Below are positions 10,034 to 19,169 of a stretch of 64,000 nucleotides of DNA, piece by piece. Source of the DNA: Polaribacter sp. KT25b (GTDB taxonomy: Bacteria > Bacteroidota > Bacteroidia > Flavobacteriales > Flavobacteriaceae); assembly GCF_900105145.1 (NCBI RefSeq), contig NZ_LT629752.1, forward strand, positions 1,646,001 through 1,710,000, given 5' to 3'. Below the pieces are notes generated by a model. The model was not told the DNA's origin and made no database searches. It worked only from the letters and a program-made list of their open reading frames with translations. How positions within the stretch are numbered: the first letter of the stretch is position 1; each line of letters opens with the position of its first letter. The position numbers and the translations under genes are program-made.

Positions 10034-12166
10034 ATGAAACCAGATTTTTCAGATATAAAAATAAATTCAGCTGTTAAGCAAACAGTTGCAACTTCAGAAA
10101 ATAAAGAAGTTTGGAATACTCCTGAGGGAATCCCTGTAAAAAAACAATTTGTAAAAGAAGATATTTCCGAAGCAGAACATTTAGGTTACGCTGCTGGTGT
10201 GCCTCCATTTTTAAGAGGACCATATAGCGCAATGTATGCTATGCGTCCTTGGACAATTAGACAATATGCAGGTTTTTCTACAGCCGAAGAATCAAATGCT
10301 TTTTACAGAAGAAATTTAGCGGCAGGTCAAAAAGGACTTTCAGTTGCTTTTGATTTAGCAACGCACCGTGGATACGATTCAGATCACCCACGTGTAACTG
10401 GTGATGTTGGTAAAGCCGGTGTTGCCATAGATTCTATTTTAGATATGGAAATTTTGTTCGATCAAATTCCGTTAGATAAAATGTCTGTTTCTATGACAAT
10501 GAACGGAGCAGTTTTACCAATTATGGCTTTTTATATAGCCGCTGCAAGAAAACAAGGAGTTCCTTTAAATCAACTTTCTGGAACTATTCAGAATGATATT
10601 TTAAAGGAGTTTATGGTACGTAATACGTACATTTATCCACCTGCTCCTTCGATGAAAATTATTGGTGATATTTTTGATTACACTACGAAGAATATGCCGA
10701 AGTTTAATTCCATTTCTATTTCTGGTTATCACATGCAAGAAGCAGGTGCAACTGCAGATATTGAGTTGGCATATACTTTAGCTGATGGAATGGAATACAT
10801 TAGAACTGGATTAAAATCAGGTTTAAAAATTGATGAATTTGCGCCTCGTTTATCTTTCTTCTGGGCAGTTGGTATGAATCATTTTATGGAAATTGCAAAA
10901 ATGCGTGCTGCACGTATGCTTTGGGCAAAAATTATAAAATCTTTCAATCCAAAAAATCCAAAGTCAATGGCATTGCGTACACATAGTCAAACTTCAGGAT
11001 GGAGTTTAAGTGAGCAAGATCCTTTTAACAACGTAGCTAGAACTTGTATTGAAGCAATGGCTGCTACTTTAGGAGGTACACAATCTTTACATACAAATGC
11101 TTTGGATGAAGCAATAGCTTTACCTACAGATTTTTCTGCAAGAATTGCACGTAACACGCAAATTTTTATTCAGGATGAAACTCAGATGACAAAATCTGTT
11201 GATCCTTGGGCTGGTTCTTATTATGTGGAGTATTTAACGCAAGAAATTGCGAAAAAAGCTTGGAAACTTATTGAAGAAGTTGAAGAACTAGGAGGAATGG
11301 CAAAAGCTATTGAAACTGGAGTTCCTAAATTACGTATTGAAGAAGCTTCTGCACGTAAACAAGCACGTTTAGATTCTGGACAAGATATTTTAGTTGGGGT
11401 AAACAAATTCCAAACTGAAGAAAAATCGAATATAGAAATTTTAGAAGTTGATAATACAGTTGTAAGAGATTCTCAAATTGCTCGTTTAAATAAAATGAAA
11501 GCTGAACGTGACTCAGATCTTGTTGCTTCTAATTTAAAAGCATTAGAAGATTGCGCTGGAACTGGAAAAGGTAATTTATTAGAATTGGCTGTTGAAGCTG
11601 CTGAAAATTTTGCTACATTGGGTGAAATTTCAGATGCTTTAGAAGTTCATTTTGGAAGACATAAAGCTGATACTAAATTAATAAGTGGTGTGTACGGTAA
11701 AGAAGTAAATAATGATGATACGTTTGCAAAAGCGCAAAAAATGACTGATAAATTTGCAGAAATAGAAGGTCGTCGTCCAAGAGTAATGATTGCAAAAATG
11801 GGTCAAGATGGGCATGATAGAGGTGCAAAAGTGGTTGCATCTAGTTTTGCTGATTTAGGTTTTGATGTAGATATGGGAGGTTTATTTCAAACCCCAGAAG
11901 AGGTTGCAAAACAAGCTGTTGAAAATGATGTGCATTTTGTTGGAGCATCTAGTTTGGCTGCTGGTCATAAAACTTTAATTCCGCAATTAATTGGTGAATT
12001 AGAGAAATTAGGAAGACCAGATATTATGGTTTTTGCAGGTGGAGTTATACCAGCGCAAGATTACGATTACTTATTTGAAAGAAAAGTAGCTGCTGTATTT
12101 GGTCCTGGTACTGTAATTTCAGAATCTGCTATTACAATTATGGAGAAATATTTAGAGCAAGAATAA
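10034..12166 (+). CDS. mutB: Methylmalonyl-CoA mutase, large catalytic subunit
   Basis: A 710-residue adenosylcobalamin enzyme converting succinyl-CoA and (2R)-methylmalonyl-CoA. The substrate barrel shows [20 protein letters not shown] and the [15 protein letters not shown] segment. The C-terminal B12 domain has GQDGHDRG, whose His is the lower axial cobalt ligand, then GASSLAAGH and VFAGGVIP. The length is full. Last gene of the plus-strand operon, ended by a terminator 28 bp downstream. The chaperone MeaB is encoded just beyond on the other strand. Confidence 0.96.
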   Translation: MKPDFSDIKINSAVKQTVATSENKEVWNTPEGIPVKKQFVKEDISEAEHLGYAAGVPPFLRGPYSAMYAMRPWTIRQYAGFSTAEESNAFYRRNLAAGQKGLSVAFDLATHRGYDSDHPRVTGDVGKAGVAIDSILDMEILFDQIPLDKMSVSMTMNGAVLPIMAFYIAAARKQGVPLNQLSGTIQNDILKEFMVRNTYIYPPAPSMKIIGDIFDYTTKNMPKFNSISISGYHMQEAGATADIELAYTLADGMEYIRTGLKSGLKIDEFAPRLSFFWAVGMNHFMEIAKMRAARMLWAKIIKSFNPKNPKSMALRTHSQTSGWSLSEQDPFNNVARTCIEAMAATLGGTQSLHTNALDEAIALPTDFSARIARNTQIFIQDETQMTKSVDPWAGSYYVEYLTQEIAKKAWKLIEEVEELGGMAKAIETGVPKLRIEEASARKQARLDSGQDILVGVNKFQTEEKSNIEILEVDNTVVRDSQIARLNKMKAERDSDLVASNLKALEDCAGTGKGNLLELAVEAAENFATLGEISDALEVHFGRHKADTKLISGVYGKEVNNDDTFAKAQKMTDKFAEIEGRRPRVMIAKMGQDGHDRGAKVVASSFADLGFDVDMGGLFQTPEEVAKQAVENDVHFVGASSLAAGHKTLIPQLIGELEKLGRPDIMVFAGGVIPAQDYDYLFERKVAAVFGPGTVISESAITIMEKYLEQE

Positions 12167-12193
12167 GTTCTAGTTCTAGATAAAAATAAATAA

Positions 12194-12228
12194 AAAGTCC
12201 AAACATTAATTTGTTTGGGCTTTTTTAA
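12194..12228 (+). terminator. Intrinsic terminator of the mutase operon
   Basis: The stem AAAGTCCAAACA / TGTTTGGGCTTT has a short loop and a run of six T. It follows mutB by 28 bp. Confidence 0.85.
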
Positions 12229-12265
12229 TTTTTGTTATTCTTATAGGTTTGTCAAAAAAAGATAT

Positions 12266-12292
12266 CTCCTCGAGTGCAGTCGAGAGGTTTTT
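12266..12292. repeat. REP-like palindrome
   Basis: CCTCGAGTGCAGTCGAGAGG is a near-palindrome whose core CTCGAGTGCAGTCGAG resembles short extragenic palindromes scattered through many Bacteroidota genomes. A decayed relative lies at 17385-17412. It sits between two convergent genes. Confidence 0.5.
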
Positions 12293-12368
12293 AAAGTTTG
12301 TTATTCTGCTAGAATATACAAAAAAACGAACTAATTAAAATACATAAAAACACATCATAGATACACTC

Positions 12369-13121
12369 TTAATATTTTTTCCATAAAGTCTTGGCAGTAG
12401 CACAAACTTTATTATTGCCTTCGATTTTTATTGTATGCGCAAAAGAGTTCTCTGTTTCTAGTTTTTTTGTTAAAGATAAAACGGTGTCTCCGTATTGAGC
12501 TTCAGCAATAAAACGACCATCTATTTTATGTAAATAATAATTTTCTGAAATATTTTCGGGGATAGATTCAATTACCCATTGTAAATATCTAATATTATTA
12601 ACGTGTTTGTTCATGTCTGTATCATATCGATTTACTCTAAATTGTTTAAGATAATCAGCAAAATCGATAGAATTTATTTTTTTCTTTATATCACTAGAAA
12701 TAGATTCGTTAATAAAACAAGACCATTTTTCTTTAATTTGATTAAAAATAGGTATTGGTTTCCTTTTTTCAATATCAAAGAAAACCCATAAACCTTTAGC
12801 TTTTCCTATAATATTCTGGTTTTCATCATAAATAATATTTTCTCTATAACCTGTTATAGAAGTATATTTTGATAACCAGGTTCTAATGGTAATTATTTCT
12901 TTATAATTTGGATAACGATCCATTTGAAAAACACCTGATACTAAAATCCAACCTATATTTTTTTTGAATAAATCAAACAAACTATAATTTATAGAAAAAC
13001 AGTGTTCTGCAGCTGTTTCTTCTAACAAACCTAAAATAATTGTAGGTGTTGCAAATCCTAATTTATTCATTTCAAAATAACGTAATTCAAATTGCTTATC
13101 AAAATAATTATCAAACGTCAT
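12369..13121 (-). CDS. Acyl-ACP thioesterase
   Basis: A 250-residue protein with two hot-dog domains, as in FatA/TesA-like acyl-ACP thioesterases. The second half carries the conserved YDTDMNKHVNN followed by YLQW, the region of the catalytic Asp/Asn/His. It releases fatty acids from acyl carrier protein or a related thioester. It lies 33 bp downstream of meaB on the same strand and is probably co-transcribed. Why it travels with MeaB is not evident. Confidence 0.85.
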   Translation of the reverse strand: MTFDNYFDKQFELRYFEMNKLGFATPTIILGLLEETAAEHCFSINYSLFDLFKKNIGWILVSGVFQMDRYPNYKEIITIRTWLSKYTSITGYRENIIYDENQNIIGKAKGLWVFFDIEKRKPIPIFNQIKEKWSCFINESISSDIKKKINSIDFADYLKQFRVNRYDTDMNKHVNNIRYLQWVIESIPENISENYYLHKIDGRFIAEAQYGDTVLSLTKKLETENSFAHTIKIEGNNKVCATAKTLWKKY

Positions 13122-13154
13122 TATAAGTATTTTTTAAGGAATTGAATATCCTAT

Positions 13155-14162
13155 TTATTCAAATGATCTTTTGAATTGTTCTATAATTTGTTGTGATGCT
13201 TTAACTGGCGAAATCTTAGCACCAACAATATCTTTTTCTAAATTAGTAAGTTCACTTTTAATATTTTTAGAACCGTAAAATAATTGTTTTAATTCTTCAT
13301 TAATATTATTGTACATCCATTTTATTTGCTGATGGTTTCTGTTTTTTAAGAAGTAACCATTTTCATCAACCAGTGTTTTAAATTTTAGAATTTCGTTCCA
13401 AACATTAGAAATTCCAATGTTTTTTATTGCGGATGCAGTACTAACAACAGGACTCCAACCAGATTCTGATTGTGGGAAAATATGAAGTGCATTTTGGTAT
13501 TGTATTTTTGCCATTTTGCTCATTGTTATATTTTCTCCGTCAGCTTTGTTTATGACTACCATATCGGCCATTTCCATAATTCCTTTTTTTATTCCTTGCA
13601 ATTCATCACCTGCTCCAGCTAACATCAGTAATAAAAAGAAATCTGTCATACCATGTACAGCCGTTTCAGATTGTCCAACACCAACAGTTTCAATTAAAAT
13701 AACATCATAACCTGCAGCTTCACAAAGCAACATGGTTTCTCCTGTTTTATTAGAAACTCCACCTAAAGTATCTCCAGAAGCAGATGGTCTAATATACGCT
13801 TCTTGTAAATTAGCTAAATCTTCCATTCGCGTTTTATCACCTAAAATACTTCCTCTAGAGCGTTGACTACTAGGATCTATTGATAAAATAGCAACTTTAT
13901 GACCTTTTTTAACTAGATACATACCAAAAACCTCAATAAATGTACTTTTACCAACACCAGGAACTCCTGTAATACCAATACGAATTGAGTTTCCAGAATT
14001 TGGTAAAATTTCCTGAACTATTTCTTTAGCGAGTATTTTATCGCTCTCTAAATTACTTTCTATAATTGTAATTGCTCTAGATAAAATAACTCTATTTCCA
14101 CTTAAAATACCGTCTATATAAGCTTGTGAAGTTAATCTGTTTTTAGGTTTGTAATTTTTCAT
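13155..14162 (-). CDS. meaB: Methylmalonyl-CoA mutase-associated GTPase MeaB (ArgK family)
   Basis: A 335-residue G3E-type GTPase. It shows Walker A GVPGVGKSTF, the conserved LSIDPSSQRSRGSILGDKTR, ETVGVGQSE and NKADG. MeaB protects and reloads the B12 cofactor of methylmalonyl-CoA mutase, and the mutase operon lies immediately beyond in convergent orientation. A -7 element is visible at 14208-14215. Confidence 0.95.
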   Translation of the reverse strand: MKNYKPKNRLTSQAYIDGILSGNRVILSRAITIIESNLESDKILAKEIVQEILPNSGNSIRIGITGVPGVGKSTFIEVFGMYLVKKGHKVAILSIDPSSQRSRGSILGDKTRMEDLANLQEAYIRPSASGDTLGGVSNKTGETMLLCEAAGYDVILIETVGVGQSETAVHGMTDFFLLLMLAGAGDELQGIKKGIMEMADMVVINKADGENITMSKMAKIQYQNALHIFPQSESGWSPVVSTASAIKNIGISNVWNEILKFKTLVDENGYFLKNRNHQQIKWMYNNINEELKQLFYGSKNIKSELTNLEKDIVGAKISPVKASQQIIEQFKRSFE

Positions 14163-14207
14163 TTTAGTGATAGAAAGCTAAGTTAATATTGGGGATTTTA
14201 ATACTAA

Positions 14208-14215
14208 CAAAGATA
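14208..14215 (-). promoter_or_regulatory. -7 element for meaB-thioesterase transcript
   Basis: Read on the minus strand this is TATCTTTG, a perfect TAnnTTTG, 46 bp upstream of the meaB ATG. Confidence 0.65.
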
Positions 14216-14224
14216 CTAATTATG

Positions 14225-14257
14225 AAAAAAAACACCACTAAAGAAAGGGTGTTTTTA
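14225..14257 (-). terminator. Terminator downstream of the desaturase
   Basis: Arms AACACC and GGTGTT are flanked by an A-run on one side and a T-run on the other, so it can work in both directions. On the minus strand it ends desaturase transcripts before the meaB promoter. Confidence 0.7.
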
Positions 14258-14367
14258 AATCGTTTTTTTAATTTAAATTGAGTCTATTTTTTATAGAAAT
14301 CTAAAATAGTTACAATCAAAATAAAGAATAAATCTACTTAGTTTTTATATTGTTTTTTACAAATTTA

Positions 14368-15108
14368 CTAACTTTTAACTTTAATTGGTTTTAAGTTAAT
14401 TAGTCCTAAAAAGTCTAAAATTCTTATAATTAAATAGGTAATATCTATTTCGTGCCATTTAACACCAAAGTTAGCGTTACTTGCGTGTTTATGGTGATTG
14501 TTGTGATAGCCTTCTCCCATCATTAAAAAATCAAATCGGAACAAGTTTTTACTGGTATTTTTCATTTTAAAATTCACATATCCATAAATATGTCCAAACC
14601 AATTGATAATTACACCATGAATTGGCGCCATTAAAAAAGTGATTGGTAATAAAAGCCATTGCCACCAAGCAGTAGTAAAGAAAGCGAAAAAAGCAATGTA
14701 ACCTGCAATAAAAAGGATACGAGAAAATCGAGAACCAGCAAACGCATCAAATGTTTTCCATTGCGGAACATTTTTAGTAAACCGTTCGTCAATTTCAATC
14801 CTTTGTGTATTAATATCTTGATAAATATTTTTTGTTTTCCACATCATTGCAAACATATTTGGATCATGAGAAGGCGAGTGTGGATCTTTTTCAGTATCTG
14901 TATATGCATGATGCATTCTGTGCATAATTCCGTAACCATAAGCACTTAAATAACTCGATCCTTGAAAAATCCAAGTTAAAATAAATGTAATTTTTTCCAT
15001 GGTTTTAGACATTGTAAACACTTGATGCGCTGCATAACGGTGTAAAAAGAAAGACTGAAAAAACAAACCTCCATACCAAAGAATAATTACAAAAATAACA
15101 ACTGTCAT
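14368..15108 (-). CDS. Membrane fatty acid desaturase (acyl-CoA delta-9 type)
   Basis: A 246-residue integral membrane di-iron desaturase. The three histidine boxes are HRYAAH near the N terminus, HRMHH in the middle and HNNHH near the C terminus, separated by hydrophobic helices. It introduces a cis double bond into long acyl chains, often in response to cold. It is compact compared with eukaryotic homologues but normal for flavobacteria. Promoter elements are visible just upstream. Confidence 0.92.
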   Translation of the reverse strand: MTVVIFVIILWYGGLFFQSFFLHRYAAHQVFTMSKTMEKITFILTWIFQGSSYLSAYGYGIMHRMHHAYTDTEKDPHSPSHDPNMFAMMWKTKNIYQDINTQRIEIDERFTKNVPQWKTFDAFAGSRFSRILFIAGYIAFFAFFTTAWWQWLLLPITFLMAPIHGVIINWFGHIYGYVNFKMKNTSKNLFRFDFLMMGEGYHNNHHKHASNANFGVKWHEIDITYLIIRILDFLGLINLKPIKVKS

Positions 15109-15121
15109 AAAGTTTTTTTTG

Positions 15122-15152
15122 CAAAGATAATTTGATGTAAGTCTTTAAACAA
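15122..15152 (-). promoter_or_regulatory. Promoter of the desaturase gene
   Basis: On the minus strand, TTG (from 15152) and TATCTTTG (15129-15122) are separated by 20 bp, matching the Bacteroidota housekeeping promoter. The desaturase ATG follows 13 bp later. Confidence 0.75.
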
Positions 15153-15269
15153 TGAACCTAAATCAATTAAAAAAAGATATAAGGAAATAGACCGCTGAAC
15201 TTTTAGAGTCAAGACTAATCTTTTTAACAAAAGAACATTCTAAAAGAGTTCTAAAATATATGTATTTTA

Positions 15270-15839
15270 TTAAATTCGTTTTCTAATTCTGCTCAATGCT
15301 TGTGCGGTTACACCAATATAAGAGCTAATATATTTTAACGGAATTATCTTTAAAAGCTCTGGGCGTTCTTTAAATAATTTTAGATAACGTTCTTCTGCGG
15401 ATAGATTTAGAAGATTTTGTTCGCGTTTAGATTTGATTAGAAATAATCGTTCTGCTGTTAACCGACCAATTAAATTACCTATTTGTGTTTTTTTGTAAAC
15501 TTCTTGTAAATCAGCATATGTAATACTTAAAATAGTAGTTTCTGTAAGCGCTTGTAATTGATATGCAGATGGTTTTTGAGTTAAAAAAGAATCATATGCA
15601 CTTATAAATTGATTTTTAAAACTAAATCCAAAAGTAATTTCTTTTTCAGGATCTTCTTTAGGAATAAATAAGCGAACAACACCCGATTCTATAAACGAAA
15701 TATGATTCTCTATTTCATTTAATTTTAAAAAAACAGCTTTCTTTTTTATCACTCTACGTTGTAGTTTAGAATTAAAAAAATCCCAATCTACATTAGAAAT
15801 TGTTGCTATTTGATCTAAGTGAGCTTTTATTTGTTGCAA
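15270..15839 (-). CDS. Crp/Fnr-family transcriptional regulator
   Basis: A cyclic-nucleotide-binding-like beta roll (about residues 30-120: SFIESGVVRLF, FISAYDSFLTQKPSAYQLQA) is followed by a helix-turn-helix tail (LKYISSYIGVTAQALSRIRK). No Fnr-type cysteine cluster is seen. The frame is open to 15875, but a -7 element occupies 15865-15872, so I place the start at the TTG at 15839 (190 codons with the stop). It is divergent from the helicase gene; targets are unknown. Confidence 0.8.
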   Translation of the reverse strand: MQQIKAHLDQIATISNVDWDFFNSKLQRRVIKKKAVFLKLNEIENHISFIESGVVRLFIPKEDPEKEITFGFSFKNQFISAYDSFLTQKPSAYQLQALTETTILSITYADLQEVYKKTQIGNLIGRLTAERLFLIKSKREQNLLNLSAEERYLKLFKERPELLKIIPLKYISSYIGVTAQALSRIRKRI

Positions 15840-15864
15840 ATCTAATTCTACTAATTTATTTGTG

Positions 15865-15872
15865 CAAAGATA
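15865..15872 (-). promoter_or_regulatory. -7 element of the Crp/Fnr gene
   Basis: Minus-strand TATCTTTG, a perfect TAnnTTTG. Its position inside the longest open frame argues for the downstream TTG start at 15839. Confidence 0.6.
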
Positions 15873-15989
15873 CAAATATAGAAAACTGTTTTTTACTGTA
15901 AGTGCAAATATATAATTGCATTTTTAGACGTAAAATTAACATTTTAAATTCACAAGTATCATTTGTCTAATTTTCAAGAACCTTATTAG

Positions 15990-15997
15990 TACCTTTG
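15990..15997 (+). promoter_or_regulatory. -7 element of the first DEAD-box helicase gene
   Basis: TACCTTTG matches TAnnTTTG and ends 15 bp before the ATG at 16013, giving a very short leader. It rules out a start at 15995. A -33 TTG at standard spacing is not obvious. Confidence 0.6.
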
Positions 15998-16012
15998 CCA
16001 AAAAATTATTTG

Positions 16013-17353
16013 ATGTCAAAATCGTTTTCAGAGTTAGGTGTTCATAAAAAATTGCAAGATAGTTTAGCTAAATTAGACATTTCTATTCCTACGGATATTC
16101 AAGCTAAAACCATTCCGGTTGTATTAAATCAAAAAGAAGATTTGGTTGTTTTAGCAAAAACAGGAACAGGTAAAACAGCTGCTTTCGGATTGCCTTTATT
16201 GCAATTAGTTGATTTAGAAAACCCTCAGATTCAGTCGTTAATACTAGCGCCAACGAGAGAGTTAGGACATCAGATTTATGATAATTTGGTTTCTTATGCA
16301 ACTGAAATTCCAGAAATATCAATCGCATCAATTTGTGGTGGAATTCCTATAAAACCTCAAATAGAACGCTTAAAATCAACTACACATATTATTGTTGCAA
16401 CGCCAGGTCGTTTGGTAGATTTGGTTAAACGAGGTGTTATTAATATTAAAGAAATTAAGTATTTTGTTTTAGATGAAGCTGATGAAATGGTAACTATTTT
16501 AAAAGAAGAAGTAGATGCTATTATTAAAGAAATTCCGAAATCGAGAAGGACATTATTGTTTACAGCAACAATGCCAGGAACAATTAAACAATTGGTTCAA
16601 AATTATATGGCTAAACATGTTGTTCATATTGAAGCAGATATGAAAACTTTGGGTCATCAAGGAATTGACCATCAATATGTAGTTGTAGAACCTATTGAAA
16701 AATTAGAGGTTTTAATGCATTTTTTAAGTTCAAAAGAAGGGAAACGTGGAATTATATTCTGTAAAACAAAAGCTGCTGTAAATAAATTAGCAAAAAACTT
16801 AGCGATTAATAAATTCTCTTCTGGTGCAATTCATGGAAGTTTAACTCAAGGAATTCGTGATCGAATTATGGGGCAATTTAGAGATGGAAATATTAATATT
16901 TTAGTAGCTACAGATTTAGCAGCACGTGGAATTGATGTAAAAGAAATTGAATATGTTGTAAATTATCATTTGCCAGATACTTATGAAGCTTATGTTCATA
17001 GAAGTGGTCGTACGGCAAGAGCAGGAGCAAAGGGGCTTTCTTTAAGTATTATTCAAAAAGAAGAACTAGAAGAAATTCCTGAATTTGAAGAAGATTTGGG
17101 ACTTATTTTTAAAGCATATAAAAAAGCAGATTCACAAAGTATCGAAGAAAATAATGGGTTGTTGTGGGCTAAAAAGATATTTAAAACTAAACCAAATCAC
17201 GATGTTTCTCAAGACTTTAAATCACAAATAAAAACAATATTTCATCATTTAACTAAAGAAGAATTGGTTGATAAAATATTGGCAAATTATTTAGTACAAA
17301 CTGCATCTGCAAAAATAAAACCAGAAGTATCTAAAAGAAGAAAAAAGAAATAA
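16013..17353 (+). CDS. DEAD-box ATP-dependent RNA helicase (RhlE-like)
   Basis: A 446-residue helicase with all core motifs: AKTGTGKT (I), PTREL (Ia), TPGR (Ib), DEAD (II), TAT (III), VATDLAARGID (V) and HRSGRTAR (VI). A basic C-terminal tail ends in RRKKK and probably binds RNA. It unwinds RNA in ribosome assembly or decay. Start set by the promoter at 15990 and ATGTCAAAATCG. A second DEAD-box gene follows on the same strand 106 bp later. Confidence 0.93.
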   Translation: MSKSFSELGVHKKLQDSLAKLDISIPTDIQAKTIPVVLNQKEDLVVLAKTGTGKTAAFGLPLLQLVDLENPQIQSLILAPTRELGHQIYDNLVSYATEIPEISIASICGGIPIKPQIERLKSTTHIIVATPGRLVDLVKRGVINIKEIKYFVLDEADEMVTILKEEVDAIIKEIPKSRRTLLFTATMPGTIKQLVQNYMAKHVVHIEADMKTLGHQGIDHQYVVVEPIEKLEVLMHFLSSKEGKRGIIFCKTKAAVNKLAKNLAINKFSSGAIHGSLTQGIRDRIMGQFRDGNINILVATDLAARGIDVKEIEYVVNYHLPDTYEAYVHRSGRTARAGAKGLSLSIIQKEELEEIPEFEEDLGLIFKAYKKADSQSIEENNGLLWAKKIFKTKPNHDVSQDFKSQIKTIFHHLTKEELVDKILANYLVQTASAKIKPEVSKRRKKK

Positions 17354-17384
17354 CGTAATTAAATATTTTATTTTAAAGTTATGA

Positions 17385-17412
17385 TTGTCTATTTGAGCTT
17401 AGTTGAGAACAA
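17385..17412. repeat. Decayed REP-like palindrome
   Basis: TTGAGCTTAGTTGAGAACAA resembles a mutated form of the CTCGA...TCGAG palindrome at 12266-12292. It lies between the two helicase genes. Confidence 0.35.
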
Positions 17413-17459
17413 TTTAACTTTTAAATACCTTTTTTATGTTAAAAAGAATTAAATAAATT

Positions 17460-18773
17460 ATGGCAAACGAAATAAAAAATCAAGAAGAAATTTTAGCTAA
17501 ATTAAATATTACTGCATTAAATAAAATGCAAAAAGAAGCTGTTTTTGTAATAGAATCTACTATTAATACTATTTTATTATCGCCAACTGGAACAGGAAAA
17601 ACGGTTGCATTCTTACTTCCTTTAATTGCTTCTTTAGATCCAGATATACATGAAGTACAAGCATTAATTTTAGTGCCATCAAGAGAATTAGCAATACAAA
17701 TTGAGCAAGTAATTAGAACTATGGGATCTGGATACAAAGTAAATGCTGTTTATGGTGGTAGATCTATGGCAAAAGATAAAATAGAACTAAAACATATTCC
17801 TGCTATTTTAATAGGAACTCCAGGAAGAATTTCAGATCATTTTGCCAACGATCGTTTTTCTAAAGATTACATTAAAACTTTAGTTTTAGATGAGTTTGAT
17901 AAGTCTTTAGAAGTAGGTTTTGAGTATGAAATGAGAGGAATTATTAATCAATTGCCTACTTTAAGTAAACGAGTTTTAACTTCTGCTACACAAGGTGTTG
18001 ATGTTCCTGATTTTGTAAAATTAGACAAACCAACTATCATTAATTATTTAAAGGAAAAAAGAACTTCTCAATTAGCTATTAAAACTGTAATATCTCCAAA
18101 TCATAATAAACTTAATACCTTATTAGATTTAATTAAGCATATTGGTAATGAACCAGGAATTGTGTTTTGTAATTTAAAAGATAGTATAGAAAAAGTAAGT
18201 GCTTTTTTAGATAAACATAAAATTAGTCATGCTTGTTTTTCTGGCGGAATGGAGCAAAAAGACAGAGAACGTTCTTTAATAAAATTTAGAAACGGAACGT
18301 GTCAATTATTAATCGCTACAGATTTAGCAGCTAGAGGAATTGACATTGTAGAAATGAAATATATTATTCATTTTGAATTACCAAAACATGAAGAAGAATT
18401 CATCCATAGAAACGGAAGAACGGCAAGAGTAAATGAAAAAGGAACTGCATATATTTTAAAGTGGGAAAAAGAAACAACGCCAGATTTTATTAAAAATACT
18501 AAAGGAGAAAATATTGCTAAAAAAGCAAAATTAGAGCCTCAATATTGGGAAACTTTATTTATTTCTGGAGGGAGAAAAGATAAAATTTCAAAAGGAGATA
18601 TTGCTGGTTTATTTATAAAACAAGGAGGTTTAACCAAAGATCAACTGGGTACTATAGAATTAAAACCAGATTGTGCTTTTGTGGCAATTCCGTTAGAATT
18701 TGCTGATTCTTTAGTAGAAAAACTTAATAATACCCGTTTAAAAAAGAAAAAAGTAAGAGTTACATTTTTGTAA
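17460..18773 (+). CDS. DEAD-box-family RNA helicase with DEFD motif II
   Basis: A 437-residue helicase with SPTGTGKT (I), PSREL (Ia), TPGR (Ib), SAT (III), ATDLAARGID (V) and HRNGRTAR (VI). Motif II reads DEFD instead of DEAD, with the Mg-coordinating Asp-Glu kept. The C-terminal domain after residue 360 contains FISGGRKDKISKGDIAGLF, which resembles the DbpA-type RNA-binding domain and suggests a 23S rRNA role. It follows another helicase gene, perhaps an old duplication. Confidence 0.9.
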   Translation: MANEIKNQEEILAKLNITALNKMQKEAVFVIESTINTILLSPTGTGKTVAFLLPLIASLDPDIHEVQALILVPSRELAIQIEQVIRTMGSGYKVNAVYGGRSMAKDKIELKHIPAILIGTPGRISDHFANDRFSKDYIKTLVLDEFDKSLEVGFEYEMRGIINQLPTLSKRVLTSATQGVDVPDFVKLDKPTIINYLKEKRTSQLAIKTVISPNHNKLNTLLDLIKHIGNEPGIVFCNLKDSIEKVSAFLDKHKISHACFSGGMEQKDRERSLIKFRNGTCQLLIATDLAARGIDIVEMKYIIHFELPKHEEEFIHRNGRTARVNEKGTAYILKWEKETTPDFIKNTKGENIAKKAKLEPQYWETLFISGGRKDKISKGDIAGLFIKQGGLTKDQLGTIELKPDCAFVAIPLEFADSLVEKLNNTRLKKKKVRVTFL

Positions 18774-18903
18774 AAATTGCTTTTTTACTTTATATTTTTA
18801 TTCTTAGCATTTTGAGTAATATTATGAGACCAAAAATTTGTACCATTTTGATAAATTTGTTATTATTAATTTGGTTCAAAAACGGTTCTTTAAATGGTAG
18901 ATT

Positions 18904-19105
18904 TTAAATATCAAAACTAGTTTGAGGTGCTTTAATAATTCTAATTTTAGAAACCTTAGTAATTTGTCCTTTTATATTATTTAGATATTCCATTAATAAA
19001 AATAGTTTGATTTTGTATATTTTTATTAGACTGTGACTGTTTTTTATTAATTTCTGTTTTACAACTTATAAATGTTATTAAAATTAGAATATATCTATAT
19101 TTCAT
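18904..19105 (-). pseudogene. Decayed small lipoprotein gene
   Basis: From ATG at 19105 the minus strand reads MKYRYILILITFISCKTEIN, a signal peptide with a lipobox ending in Cys. After about 38 codons a stop occurs, and a neighbouring frame continues with NNIKGQITKVSKIRIIKAPQ before stopping at 18904. A single frameshift explains this. The rest of the 18774-19169 interval holds nothing else I can recognise. Confidence 0.5.
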
Positions 19106-19169
19106 AGTAATTATTTATAGACAATGTTACAATACGTTTTTATTTTTTTATTTACTATTGAAATAGTTT

